Shown piece after piece: positions 49,704 to 58,884 of a stretch of 64,000 nucleotides of DNA. The notes under the pieces are model-generated. The model was not told where the DNA came from, did not search any database, and saw nothing but the letters and a program-made list of their open reading frames with translations. Numbering within the stretch: position 1 is the stretch's first letter; each line of letters starts with the position of its first letter. The DNA is taken from the NCBI RefSeq assembly GCF_018617875.1, contig NZ_JACSKZ010000001.1:930001-994000 (forward strand), in the 5' to 3' direction. Origin of the DNA: Exiguobacterium algae. GTDB lineage: Bacteria; Bacillota; Bacilli; Exiguobacteriales; Exiguobacteriaceae. Made by a program: the position numbers and the translations under genes.

Positions 49704-49708
49704 CTCGC

Positions 49709-50194
49709 TTATTCTTCATTCTCCTCTTGCTCTTCTTTCGCCTCTTCTTTTTCTTCCAAATCTTTGATCAGTTGTTTCATCTCATCGATTTCGCGGCGTT
49801 GTGTCTCGATGATCCCGTCCGCCAACTCCCGGACACGCGGATCTTCGATTTGGGCACGTTCACTCGTCAAAATCGCAATCGAGTGATGGGGAATCATCGC
49901 TTTCATCCAACTGACATCGTCCACCGTCGTCTGGCTTCGAACGAGCCAAAGCGATACACTGAAGACAAGAACACTCGTTCCGAGGATGATGAAGTTGACC
50001 GTTTTATTTTTATACATGCCCCACATGAACAACAGCATGACGAACGCCATGACCGAACCCATGATGAGCGCCATGTAAAGGCGGGTTTGACTATAGAAAA
50101 TATGACTGATTTGGAAAACGTTCAAATACATGAGCCAGTACATGAGAAATGTGGATACAAAAATCATAATCCCGAATTTACCGTAAGATTTCAT
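49709..50194 (-). CDS. DUF305-domain membrane protein, copper-island associated
   Basis: A 161-residue protein with three membrane helices (about 8-28, 40-60, 66-86) and a short C-terminal DUF305-like segment, WMKAMIPHHSIAILTSERAQIEDPRVRELADGIIETQRREIDEMK, ending in a Glu/Lys-rich tail. The MIPHH pair and spaced Met are typical of DUF305 proteins, which often occur in copper and other metal-resistance clusters. It is divergent from the two-component regulator gene and shares its intergenic region, including a direct-repeat box 100 bp upstream. Confidence 0.85.
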   Translation of the reverse strand: MKSYGKFGIMIFVSTFLMYWLMYLNVFQISHIFYSQTRLYMALIMGSVMAFVMLLFMWGMYKNKTVNFIILGTSVLVFSVSLWLVRSQTTVDDVSWMKAMIPHHSIAILTSERAQIEDPRVRELADGIIETQRREIDEMKQLIKDLEEKEEAKEEQEENEE

Positions 50195-50609
50195 CTAACT
50201 CCGTCCCTTCTGTTATGAGTCTAGAAGTTCTTTTACCGTTTTCATAACGGCTAAAACATGCGTGACTTACCTCACAATAGCTTCGGAGCGGGCTTTCACG
50301 TCTTTTTCACAATTGAAGGGTACACTGTCAGAATTGAGAAGAGATTTTAGAGAAGAAGGGCTGAATCCACAGAATAGGACGCAATGCACTGATACAACCT
50401 GCTTGCGCCTATACCGAATGAATCTAGAAGTGATGCTTCCATCACAGGGAAAACCACTAAAAAATATTTTTTTCTTTCTCGCTGTCTTTTTCGAGAACAG
50501 ATACGGTCACGATGAGCAAGTTACGATTCATGTCCCTGTTCTCTGCGGCAGGAATTAAGAGAAATGACACGAACAAAAACGATAGGGAACCAAACGAGGA
50601 GGAACATAT
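50195..50609. other. 415-bp intergenic region between DUF305 and the copper-island regulator
   Basis: It contains a CCGTT-N5-AACGG inverted repeat (50238-50252), the direct-repeat regulatory box (50294-50314) and a following TACACT. The rest would be a leader of about 280 nt before the regulator gene. ORFs seen inside lack ribosome sites. Confidence 0.5.
50294..50326 (+). promoter_or_regulatory. Direct-repeat regulator box with -10 element (copy 1)
   Basis: TTTCACGTCTT followed by TTTCACAATT: half-sites TTTCAC 11 bp apart. TACACT lies at 50321-50326, so the box covers the -35 region. The copy before the multicopper oxidase (55894-55914) is identical at 18 of 21 positions. Probable binding site of the OmpR-type regulator. 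Confidence 0.6.
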
Positions 50610-51284
50610 GTGAACATCCTGATTGTCGATGACGAGGAGAAGATGCGGCATTTGTTGCGCCTGTTTTTAGAAGGAGACGGGTATTCCTGCATCGAGGCAA
50701 GCAATGCCCCAACCGCGCTCGAAAAACTTTCAGAACGACCTGATTTAGTTATTGTCGATATTATGATGCCTGGAGTCGATGGCATCACGCTCTGCCAACA
50801 GTTAAAGACCCTTGACCCGGACTTACCGGTCGTCCTCTTAACTGCCCGGTCGGATAATGAGACGACAATCCGCGGACTCGATGCCGGAGCGGACGACTAC
50901 GTAACCAAACCATTTGACGGAAATGTGCTGCTGGCCCGTATCCGTGCCGTCTTGCGCCGAAGCCGGGTGACGAGTGCCAGTTATGGACCTCTGCGTTATG
51001 ACGAGGAGAGCGGCCGGGTCCTGTACGAGGAACACGAAATCGTGTTGACACCGAAAGCGACGGCAATTTTAAAGCTGTTCCTCCAGCACCCGAACCGGCT
51101 ATTCAACCGGATGGATTTATACGATCTCGTTTGGCCTTATTCCGCTGAATCCGACCCACGTACGGTCGATGCCCACATCCGGATGATTCGGGATAAGCTC
51201 GGCGAAGCCGGTTTCCCGATTGATGACTATTTGAAGACGGTATGGGGCCGCGGCTATCGCTGGACCGAGGAGCGCTCCGGATGA
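50610..51284 (+). CDS. OmpR-family response regulator of the copper island
   Basis: A 224-residue regulator: receiver domain (1 to about 118) with acidic pocket VDDEE, phospho-acceptor Asp50 (LVIVDIMMPG), Thr in LLTAR, Lys in TKPF; and a C-terminal winged helix (about 130-220, LTPKATAILKLFLQHPNRLFNRMDLYDLVWPY...VDAHIRMIRDKLGE...VWGRGYRW). GAGGAGGAACAT precedes GTG 50610. The kinase gene overlaps its stop (ATGA). Gene context and shared direct-repeat boxes suggest it activates copper-detoxification genes, as CusR/CopR do; inference. Confidence 0.9.
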   Translation: MNILIVDDEEKMRHLLRLFLEGDGYSCIEASNAPTALEKLSERPDLVIVDIMMPGVDGITLCQQLKTLDPDLPVVLLTARSDNETTIRGLDAGADDYVTKPFDGNVLLARIRAVLRRSRVTSASYGPLRYDEESGRVLYEEHEIVLTPKATAILKLFLQHPNRLFNRMDLYDLVWPYSAESDPRTVDAHIRMIRDKLGEAGFPIDDYLKTVWGRGYRWTEERSG

Positions 51285-52687
51285 AGGCGAGTCGTAACAG
51301 TCTTCCGTTCCGAATCAGCCTCATCTTCTTGTTGTCGACCTTACTGATTGAAGGAGTGCTCTTTTTATTGCTTTATCACACCTTGCTCGGGGAGCGCGTC
51401 GTCGAAGAAATTGATCGTCTCGAATCGCGGGCCGAGAGTCACGCAAGCGTCTTGAGCACGAGTTTTAATGCCGAGACGATCGGGCACGTTGCGAGAATGG
51501 AAAGCGAGACCGATACAAAAGTCGCCATCACCGGCCCGGATCAGGAAATCTTACGCACCTCCCGTCAGTTCCCGTCCGTCTTGAGCGGAATCGTGGACGC
51601 TAAAGCCGCCACCGGGGTGATGGATGAGACGACCGTCCTCGAGGAGGACTGGGAAAACGAGGCGTATCTGGCCGTGCGGACACCGATCGGTGAGACGGCG
51701 GGCACGCGTTACGGATATGTCTATATGTTCATGCCGACTGAAATCATTCACGGGATCAGTCACCGTCTCCAATTACGATTCATCTATATCACTGCGATTG
51801 CTCTCGTCACGACCATCCTGACGTTCATCCTGTTGAGCCGCTTGATTTCACGACCGATTCAATCACTCAAACAGGCGACCGAGCGGGTCCTGACCGACCC
51901 GGACAATCTCCAACTCCCGACGAACCGGGTCGACGAAATCGGTGAGCTCGCCCGGTCCATCGAATCCATGTCGACCGAGCTGTCACGTCTTCGAAAAGAA
52001 CGGAATCAATTCCTGTCTGATTTGTCACACGAAATTAAGACCCCGCTCACCTATTTGCGCGGCTATGCAGAAATCGCCTCGAAAGCGAATACACCTGATG
52101 CATTGAAAGAACAGTCCATCCAGACGATTCTTGAAGAAAGCCGTGCCCTGACAGAACTCGTGGAGAACGCGTTTCAATTCGCCCAGCTCGATGAGAACAC
52201 GTTTTTGTTGCAACGGGAAGAAGTCGACGTCGACACATTTTGTGCGGACGTCGGTCGCATGATGAGCACCATGTTCCGGATGACATCGATTCAATTCCAG
52301 CATCAGCCTACCGGTCAAAAGAACGGGTTGTCTCTTTCCTTGGACCGCCACCGCATGTTGCAAGTGTTTCGCTCGCTCGCACATAATGCCATCGAGCACA
52401 GTGAGGCCAAGCATGTGACGTTTTCTTCTAATGTCACAACCAATGAGCTCCGGTTGACGTTACGCGATGACGGGAAAGGAATCCCACCGGAAGATTTGCC
52501 TCACATCTTTGACCGTCTGTATCGCGTCGAGAAATCCCGTTCCCGTCAGACTGGCGGGAGTGGACTCGGGCTGGCCATCGCCGATCAAATCGTCCATCTC
52601 CATGACGGTTCGTTAAACGTCCAATCGGATAAGACCGGCACATCGTTCACCGTCAGCTTGCCACTCTTAAAATCGACACCAAACTGA
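51281..52687 (+). CDS. Membrane sensor histidine kinase of the copper island
   Basis: A 468-residue kinase: TM1 about 11-33, extracellular sensor about 35-164, TM2 about 166-187, HAMP about 188-240, HisKA with FLSDLSHEIKTPLTYL (phospho-His250), HATPase with HNAIEHSE (N box), DDGKGIPPEDLPHIFDRLYR (G1/F) and GGSGLGLAI (G2). The sensor has few Cys or His, so metal is not evidently bound there. Cognate of the overlapping response regulator. The start is fixed by the ATGA overlap. Confidence 0.92.
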   Translation: MKASRNSLPFRISLIFLLSTLLIEGVLFLLLYHTLLGERVVEEIDRLESRAESHASVLSTSFNAETIGHVARMESETDTKVAITGPDQEILRTSRQFPSVLSGIVDAKAATGVMDETTVLEEDWENEAYLAVRTPIGETAGTRYGYVYMFMPTEIIHGISHRLQLRFIYITAIALVTTILTFILLSRLISRPIQSLKQATERVLTDPDNLQLPTNRVDEIGELARSIESMSTELSRLRKERNQFLSDLSHEIKTPLTYLRGYAEIASKANTPDALKEQSIQTILEESRALTELVENAFQFAQLDENTFLLQREEVDVDTFCADVGRMMSTMFRMTSIQFQHQPTGQKNGLSLSLDRHRMLQVFRSLAHNAIEHSEAKHVTFSSNVTTNELRLTLRDDGKGIPPEDLPHIFDRLYRVEKSRSRQTGGSGLGLAIADQIVHLHDGSLNVQSDKTGTSFTVSLPLLKSTPN

Positions 52688-52729
52688 AAAGACGAACGGA
52701 ATCGTGCAAAACGCACCCGTTCGTCTTTT
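52687..52729 (+). terminator. Bidirectional terminator after the histidine kinase
   Basis: AAAAGACGAACGG pairs with CCGTTCGTCTTTT; the loop itself contains a small GTGC/GCAC stem. Confidence 0.85.
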
Positions 52730-52765
52730 CACCGGACATCGCTCACTTCACGAGGGATGTCTGAT

Positions 52766-53740
52766 TTATTTTATTTCACCTGCTTCTAACAACGGTTTCC
52801 ACTTGTCATTCGCATACTCATAGACGCTGTTATCCGACGTCACAAGTAAAATCCGTTCGCCTTTAACGGCCACTTTAATCGGTACAGCACCTTCCGCCAA
52901 TTCCGGGAGTTCGAAAGGCGTCGCCTTCTTCTCCTCGATATCGTAAAGGACCCCTTCAAACGATGCGTCCACTTTCCGAACGTAGGCAAGACGTCCCGCG
53001 TCGGCAGCGGCCGTCACGATCATTTCGTTTTCGATCAGCGGTTCAAACGTATCGCCGCCATCCGTCGATTCAATCATCCCCGAAGGACCATACATGAAGA
53101 CACGTTCTTGCTCTGTCGCGTCCGCCACGATGCCTGCGAGCTGACGTCCGTCGACGCCATCCAACTTCATCGGTTCAAACGTCTCACCGCCATCGAATGA
53201 ACGGTAGAAGCCTGCTTCGAGTTCACTCGTCGCCTCTTCTAAATACACATACAAGCTATCCGCTGCATATCCGGCGCTCATATAGTGGAAGTCCGCCTCA
53301 CCTGCAAGAGACCGTTCCTCGAGAGTCGACCCGTGGTGTTGACCATGGATGACGCCCATCGGATTTTTAAAGTCTGTCCGTCGGTCCGGATGCCCGCTTC
53401 CATAGAACCCGCCTTCGACGAGTTCAAAGCCCATATAGTCGTGCCGGTTTTTCGTCAACACGTACCAGCCGTCCTCACGATGTTCCATCAGACCGGCATG
53501 CGTCGCGATGACCGGACGCGCATCTTCCTGCCAAAAGCCGGCCCCGTGGATATGCGAAACGGTCTCCTCCCCCTTCAGGAGTTGCCAGTTGTCCTCTTCT
53601 GCCTGATTTGTCTGTTCAGCTTGATTTTCAGATTGCGATTCTGACACATCCTCCGATTGCTCGACGTTCGTCTCGTCTGCAGCGCACGCGGCGAGCAAGA
53701 GCGGTGTCATGAGCAACGGTATGATCACTTTATGTTTCAT
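52766..53740 (-). CDS. F510_1955-type BNR-repeat lipoprotein
   Basis: A 324-residue lipoprotein: signal peptide with lipobox LLAAC (about residue 18), a Glu/Gln/Ser/Asn-rich linker, and sialidase-like beta-propeller motifs YRSFDGGETFEPM and IESTDGGDTFEPL (Asp-box repeats), with a HIHGAGF start. It fits the F510_1955 'glycosylhydrolase' family, which is found beside copper-resistance genes; a real glycosidase activity is doubtful. It follows copB by 58 bp with no terminator, so is probably in the same operon. ATG 53740 has GGAGGG. Confidence 0.82.
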   Translation of the reverse strand: MKHKVIIPLLMTPLLLAACAADETNVEQSEDVSESQSENQAEQTNQAEEDNWQLLKGEETVSHIHGAGFWQEDARPVIATHAGLMEHREDGWYVLTKNRHDYMGFELVEGGFYGSGHPDRRTDFKNPMGVIHGQHHGSTLEERSLAGEADFHYMSAGYAADSLYVYLEEATSELEAGFYRSFDGGETFEPMKLDGVDGRQLAGIVADATEQERVFMYGPSGMIESTDGGDTFEPLIENEMIVTAAADAGRLAYVRKVDASFEGVLYDIEEKKATPFELPELAEGAVPIKVAVKGERILLVTSDNSVYEYANDKWKPLLEAGEIK

Positions 53741-53798
53741 CTTAATCCCTCCATCTATGCCATCCATCCTAGCATATTTGGTAAAGGTGAAAAAGTTG

Positions 53799-55829
53799 TT
53801 AAATCCGGAGCATTCGCGCGTTGATTGCGACAATGACCGTACTGAGACTCATGAGCACCGCCCCGATGGCAGGCGAGAGGATGATGCCGAACGGAGCCAA
53901 GACCCCGGCGGCGAGTGGAATCGCCACGATGTTGTAGCCCGCTGCCCACCATAGGTTCTGCACCATTTTTCTATACGTGTTTTTTGACAGGTCCAGGATG
54001 GACAGTACGTCTTTCGGATTGCTCTGGACGAGGACGATGTCCGCAGTCTCAACCGCCACGTCTGTCCCGCTTCCGATCGCAATCCCGACGTCCGCCTGCG
54101 CGAGGGCTGGCGCGTCGTTGATCCCGTCCCCGACCATCGCGACTTTGCTTCCGTCCGCTTGCACATCTTTCACTTGATTGGCTTTGTCGTCCGGCAACAC
54201 TTCTGCATACACATCGTCGATGCCGAGTTGTTCCGCGACCCAGTGTGCGACTTTTTGATTGTCCCCGGTCAACATGATCGAGCGCACCCCGCGTTCACGA
54301 AGTGCTTCGACGGTTTCTTTCGCCTCCTCACGCACCATGTCGGCCAAGGCAATCATGCCGACCCATTCCCCGTCTTTCAAGACGAAGACGACCGTCTTCC
54401 CTTCTTCTGAAAGCTTCGCGAACGTCTCTTCATCGATATCAATCCCGTTGTCACGGATATGGCGGGGACTGACAACTTGAACATGTGCCCCCTCTACCTT
54501 CCCTTCTAATCCGACACCCGTCATCGACCCGAAGTCGTCCACCTCTGACAGTTTCAGCTCCCGTTTTTCTGCTTCACGCAATACACCCCGGGCAAGGGGA
54601 TGTTGTGATTCTGTCTCGATCGATGCCGCAAGATGCAATACCTCTTCTTCTGAATAGGATGCACTCGGATAAACATCCGTGACACCGAAGTCTCCTTGGG
54701 TCAACGTCCCGGTCTTATCAAAGATGACCGCGTTCAGGCGACGGGCTTCTTCAAACTGTGTCCGGTTGCGGATCAAGAGTCCCTGCTTCGCTGAAAGTGC
54801 GGTCGATACCGCCACGACGAGCGGAGAAGCAAGCCCCAGGGCGTGCGGACACGAGATGACCATGACCGTCACCATCCGCTCGACAGCGGTCCCAACAGAA
54901 TAGCCGAGAAGGAACCAAATGATGAACGTGATGACACCTGCTCCTACGGCGATATAGAACAAATATTTGGCAGCCCGATCGGCGAATCCTTGGGCGCGTG
55001 ATTTCGATTGTTGGGCCTCACTCACCAACTCGATGACTTTCGAGAGATACGTGCTGTCTCCGGTTCCGGTCGTTTCAATCGTCATACTTCCTTCCTGATT
55101 GATGGACCCGGCGATGACTTCCTCCCCCTCATTCTTTTCAACCGGCACCGACTCCCCTGTCAACATCGACTCGTCAATCGTCGACCGTCCTTTGATGATG
55201 GTCCCGTCGACCGGCACTTGTTCTCCCGGTTTGACGAGGATGCGGTCGCCTTCTTTCAACTCAGACACCGGTACGTCTTCTGTCTTGTCTCCGTCGATGC
55301 GGTGTGCCTCACTCGGTAACAGCTTGACGAGTTGTTCCAGCGCATTCGAGGCTCCCATGACCGAACGCATCTCAATCCAGTGCCCGAGGAGCATGATGAC
55401 AATCAAGCTAGCCAACTCCCAAAAGAAGTCATGTCCACTGCCATATCCAAAGACGACAGCGACGCTGTAAAAGTAAGCAACACTGATGGCCAGACCGATC
55501 AGCATCATCATACCCGGATTCTTGTCCCTCAGCTCGTCCAGACTTCCTTTTAAGAACGGCCAACCTCCGTACACGTAAACAATCGTTGCCAACACGAATA
55601 GGATCGTCTTTTCATAGGCGAAGTCCAGCTCAAAACCGAACCACTCCTGAATCATATCGGACAAAATCAGAATCGGAATCATCAATCCGACGGAGACGAA
55701 GAATCGCCGTTTGAAGTCCTCGATCATATGCTCATGATCATGATGTCCGTGATGTCCGCCTTGACGGTGATCCTGATGATGTGATTCTTGTGTCTCTTCA
55801 TGATGTTCGTGGTGATGTGCCTGTTCCAT
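53799..55829 (-). CDS. copB: CopB-type copper-translocating P-type ATPase
   Basis: P1B-type ATPase, 676 residues. The N-terminus is a His-rich metal-binding tail (about 5-34, HHHEHH...HHGHHDHEH) in place of CxxC domains. Eight membrane helices; the intramembrane motif is CPH (327-329, CPHALGLASPLV), diagnostic of the CopB/P1B-3 class exporting copper or silver. TGES actuator loop (225-228), phosphorylation DKTGTLT (Asp371), HPLARG, and GDGINDAPALAQADVGIAIG hinge. ATG 55829 is preferred to 55835 because AAGGAGG has correct spacing only for it. Divergent from the multicopper oxidase; their gap holds the regulator box. Confidence 0.93.
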   Translation of the reverse strand: MEQAHHHEHHEETQESHHQDHRQGGHHGHHDHEHMIEDFKRRFFVSVGLMIPILILSDMIQEWFGFELDFAYEKTILFVLATIVYVYGGWPFLKGSLDELRDKNPGMMMLIGLAISVAYFYSVAVVFGYGSGHDFFWELASLIVIMLLGHWIEMRSVMGASNALEQLVKLLPSEAHRIDGDKTEDVPVSELKEGDRILVKPGEQVPVDGTIIKGRSTIDESMLTGESVPVEKNEGEEVIAGSINQEGSMTIETTGTGDSTYLSKVIELVSEAQQSKSRAQGFADRAAKYLFYIAVGAGVITFIIWFLLGYSVGTAVERMVTVMVISCPHALGLASPLVVAVSTALSAKQGLLIRNRTQFEEARRLNAVIFDKTGTLTQGDFGVTDVYPSASYSEEEVLHLAASIETESQHPLARGVLREAEKRELKLSEVDDFGSMTGVGLEGKVEGAHVQVVSPRHIRDNGIDIDEETFAKLSEEGKTVVFVLKDGEWVGMIALADMVREEAKETVEALRERGVRSIMLTGDNQKVAHWVAEQLGIDDVYAEVLPDDKANQVKDVQADGSKVAMVGDGINDAPALAQADVGIAIGSGTDVAVETADIVLVQSNPKDVLSILDLSKNTYRKMVQNLWWAAGYNIVAIPLAAGVLAPFGIILSPAIGAVLMSLSTVIVAINARMLRI

Positions 55830-55893
55830 TCCCATCTCCTCCTTATAGAGACGTTTGTACCCCTATCCCGTATATCATGAAACGGATTTTGAC

Positions 55894-55914
55894 TTTCATG
55901 TTTCTTTCACAATT
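55894..55914. promoter_or_regulatory. Direct-repeat regulator box (copy 2) between copB and the oxidase
   Basis: TTTCATGTTTC followed by TTTCACAATT. It has the same spacing as the box at 50294 and lies 48 bp before the oxidase start and 65 bp before copB, so one site may serve both. Confidence 0.6.
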
Positions 55915-55961
55915 ACGTGGTAAATGTAGAATGAAGTCTGATTTACGAAGGAGTGTTTCGA

Positions 55962-57473
55962 TTGAGAAAAGGAGCGATTTGGCTCATCGTGACGGGGGTT
56001 TTGATTGGCATCATCCTCGTGCTCATGTTATTACTTTTCAATGGGAGATTTCATTTTGGTCCGATGAACCATATGATGGAGAACGGGTCGTTTGATGAAA
56101 ATATGAACGGAAACATGATGGACGATTTTGGTTTTATGGGGGACGGGTCGAGCTCCGCGCTCTCCTCGTCCGATGAACCCGAGCAAGCACTCCCGATTCC
56201 GAACCGATTAAAAGCTGACCGGGTCACGGACGGCGCGGTTTATTACACGCTGGAAGCGAACGAAGGCACGCACCAATTCTTCCGAAGCGGAAAACCCTCT
56301 GAGACTCTCGGTTACAATGGAGATTTGCTCGGGCCGATGATTGAGTTGCCGACAGGAAAAACTGTCTATATCGATACGGTGAACCGGTTGAAGGAGGAGA
56401 CCTCTTTCCACTGGCATGGATTAGTTGTTCCAGGCGAGATGGACGGGGGACCCCATCAACGTGTGGCATCAGGTGAACAGGCACGGGTCAAAATCGACGT
56501 CAATCAAGACCCGGGGACCCTTTGGTTCCACCCCCATCCGATGGGGGCAACCGCCGAACAGGTATATAAAGGGCTGGCCGGTCTCCTTTATGTGACCGAC
56601 CCGAAGACAGAGGGTGCACTCCCCCATGAGTACGGAGTCGATGACATTCCTCTCATTGTACAAGACCGTTTATTCACGAAAGATGGACAGCTCGATTACG
56701 ATGCACAGATGAATGTAGACGGTACAGTAGGCGACACGCTCCTCGCGAACGGGGCCATCAACACGACATTTGACGTGACGACCGAAACGTTACGCGTCCG
56801 GCTCGTCAACGGATCGAATGCCCGCAAATTTTCATTTTCGCTATCAAACGGACAATCCTTCACCCAAATCGCAACAGATGGCGGGCTGTTGGATGAACCG
56901 GTGCAGCTTGATACGTTAACGCTTACCCCTGGAGAACGGGCTGAACTCTTACTCGATTTCTCTGATCAACAAACCGGGGACACGGTTGCAATCGAAGCAA
57001 ACGGAGTCGCCTTCACAACATTCAACATCGGGGACCTGACCCAACAACCGGTCAACCTGAGATCGAAGACTCCTGCCGAGGACCAACCTTCCGTCAAAGC
57101 GGACCGGCAATTGACCTTGTTCGGGATGGGACACATGGTGAGCATCGATGGGAAAACGTATGATCCGGACCGGATCGACATTTCGGTCAAGCAAGGAAGC
57201 ACCGAGGTATGGGAAATCTACAACCGGAAAGATATGATGGGCGGGATGACTCATCCGTTCCATATCCACGGGGTACAATTCCGGATCCTCAGCCGGGATG
57301 GTCAACCGCCTGCTGATAACGAACGCGGATGGAAAGACACGGTCGCCGTCGAACCGGGCGAGAAAGTCAAAATTGAAATGACCTTCACTGAACCCGGTCT
57401 CTTTATGTACCACTGCCATATTCTTGAACACGAAGAAAATGGTATGATGGGTCAACTTCTTGTCAATCCGTAA
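55962..57473 (+). CDS. Multicopper oxidase (CueO/CopA-like)
   Basis: About 503 residues. N-terminal membrane anchor (about 4-26), a Met-rich segment (FGPMNHMMENGSFDENMNGNMMDDF) that could bind Cu(I), then three cupredoxin domains with all four copper-site motifs: SFHWHGL, TLWFHPHPMG, HPFHIHGVQF and MYHCHILEHEENGMMG (Cys ligand of the T1 copper, Met axial). It probably oxidises Cu(I) to less toxic Cu(II) outside the membrane. It begins with TTG 55962: AAGGAG is 8 bp upstream, whereas GTG 55953 overlaps it. Divergent from copB. Confidence 0.9.
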   Translation: MRKGAIWLIVTGVLIGIILVLMLLLFNGRFHFGPMNHMMENGSFDENMNGNMMDDFGFMGDGSSSALSSSDEPEQALPIPNRLKADRVTDGAVYYTLEANEGTHQFFRSGKPSETLGYNGDLLGPMIELPTGKTVYIDTVNRLKEETSFHWHGLVVPGEMDGGPHQRVASGEQARVKIDVNQDPGTLWFHPHPMGATAEQVYKGLAGLLYVTDPKTEGALPHEYGVDDIPLIVQDRLFTKDGQLDYDAQMNVDGTVGDTLLANGAINTTFDVTTETLRVRLVNGSNARKFSFSLSNGQSFTQIATDGGLLDEPVQLDTLTLTPGERAELLLDFSDQQTGDTVAIEANGVAFTTFNIGDLTQQPVNLRSKTPAEDQPSVKADRQLTLFGMGHMVSIDGKTYDPDRIDISVKQGSTEVWEIYNRKDMMGGMTHPFHIHGVQFRILSRDGQPPADNERGWKDTVAVEPGEKVKIEMTFTEPGLFMYHCHILEHEENGMMGQLLVNP

Positions 57474-57480
57474 AAATCAG

Positions 57481-57506
57481 GCATGCTGTCTTCCAGCATG
57501 CTTTTT
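57481..57506 (+). terminator. Terminator after the multicopper oxidase
   Basis: GCATGCTG, TCTTC, CAGCATGC, T5. Confidence 0.85.
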
Positions 57507-57625
57507 GTGCGTTTGTCCCGAATACGACACTTTTTTCATAGGACCTTCGCCCATGTAGGGAATTCTGCCCGAATAGCGTATACTAGATGTGAAGGACTAT
57601 ACATGTTCAGAAGGGAGGTCATTCG

Positions 57626-58795
57626 ATGAGTCGCAGACGACCTACGCCAATTGGAAAACGGCTCGCCCGGCAGAAAAAATCTGCCCGGCAGAAGCGAGCA
57701 CCGCGCGCTTTTTCAATCGCGTCGATTGTAGAAGAGGTACAGGATGCCGTGTGCTACATCGATTTTGCCCGCCATCAACTTTATACGAACCACCACCTTC
57801 GCAGACTCTGTCCATCGATGAAAACGCAGCGTTTCGCCAATACGGAAACGATGATGCATTTTTTCTTTGAGGCATTCGCTCGCCACAACGCCGATTCAAC
57901 ACAGGTCGCTCACTTGCTTGAGGAGTTGCTTGAAAATGAATCCGGTCACTACCCAAGCATGACGTCACGTCGCCTGCACTTGAAAGACCGGACGTTCCAG
58001 CTCATCTTCAACTTCACGCGCACGCCACGAGGTGTCTTCATCATGTGGCGTGACCAGACGGATGCCGTTCGATTTGAAGAGCGAAAGGATTCGTTCCTCG
58101 CCGAACTGTCCCATGACTTCCGCACCCCGCTCACCGCGATCAACGGGTATACCGAGCTGTTGATGTCCAACCATGACGGGGACGAGAAGACGTACAACAT
58201 GCTGGCACACGTCAAGCATGAGGCCGAACGGTTAGAGCGGCTCGTCGATAACTTCCTTGACTATCAAAAGGTCAGCTATTCGGCTGAACAGCTGACCGTG
58301 ACGACGTTCCCGGTTCAACCCGTGCTCGAAGACGTCACCGAGAGCTACCAAACGACTTCTCCTCAACACGAAGTGACGTGGGAAGCACCGGATGTGACCG
58401 TCGAGGCAGACGAAGAAAAGTTCCGGCAGATGCTCCACAACTTAATTGGCAATGCCATCAAGTACTCACCAAAAGGCGGCACCGTCCATACACGGGTACA
58501 TGAAGCGGACGGAACACTGGTGTTGTCGGTTCAAGACTCCGGAATCGGGATCCCGGCCGATGCCCTCCCCCACGTATTCGATGAATACTACCGGGTCGAC
58601 TCCGATGCCCATCGTCCGATCAAAGGTACCGGGCTCGGGCTACGCATTTGTAAACGGATCGCTGAAGCTCACGGATGGGGGATTCATGCTGATTCCGTCT
58701 ACGGGGAAGGTACAAAGTTTTCGATTGAGCTCCACACAAGACCTTCGATTTTGGCTTCTGAAAAAGAAATCTATGAAAACAGGTTTGGTTCATGA
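57626..58795 (+). CDS. Soluble sensor histidine kinase
   Basis: A 389-residue kinase without membrane helices. A very basic N-terminus (SRRRPTPIGKRLARQKKSARQKR), a PAS-like region (about 30-150, DAVCYIDFARHQLYTNHHLRRL...), HisKA with FLAELSHDFRTPLTAINGY (His163), and HATPase with NLIGNAIKYSPKGG, VQDSGIGIPADALPHVFDEYYR and GTGLGLRICKRIAE. No response regulator gene is adjacent, so it is an orphan here. AAGGGAGG precedes the ATG. Its 3' end forms part of the terminator. Confidence 0.88.
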   Translation: MSRRRPTPIGKRLARQKKSARQKRAPRAFSIASIVEEVQDAVCYIDFARHQLYTNHHLRRLCPSMKTQRFANTETMMHFFFEAFARHNADSTQVAHLLEELLENESGHYPSMTSRRLHLKDRTFQLIFNFTRTPRGVFIMWRDQTDAVRFEERKDSFLAELSHDFRTPLTAINGYTELLMSNHDGDEKTYNMLAHVKHEAERLERLVDNFLDYQKVSYSAEQLTVTTFPVQPVLEDVTESYQTTSPQHEVTWEAPDVTVEADEEKFRQMLHNLIGNAIKYSPKGGTVHTRVHEADGTLVLSVQDSGIGIPADALPHVFDEYYRVDSDAHRPIKGTGLGLRICKRIAEAHGWGIHADSVYGEGTKFSIELHTRPSILASEKEIYENRFGS

Positions 58796-58811
58796 GGACC
58801 AAACCTGTTTT
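58776..58811 (+). terminator. Terminator of the soluble kinase gene
   Basis: AAAACAGGTTTGGT pairs with ACCAAACCTGTTTT; the last codons and stop lie in it. Confidence 0.8.
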
Positions 58812-58884
58812 GTGGAGTCGGTTACGCTACATTTGAGAGAGGGAATAGGCGAATGTGAATAAGGAAACGGAAAGGGTGAAAGTG

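Noticed and set aside
50262-50558. A 98-codon ORF in the leader of the copper-island regulator
   Set aside because: It starts upstream of the regulator box and candidate -10, has no ribosome site and no protein-like pattern.
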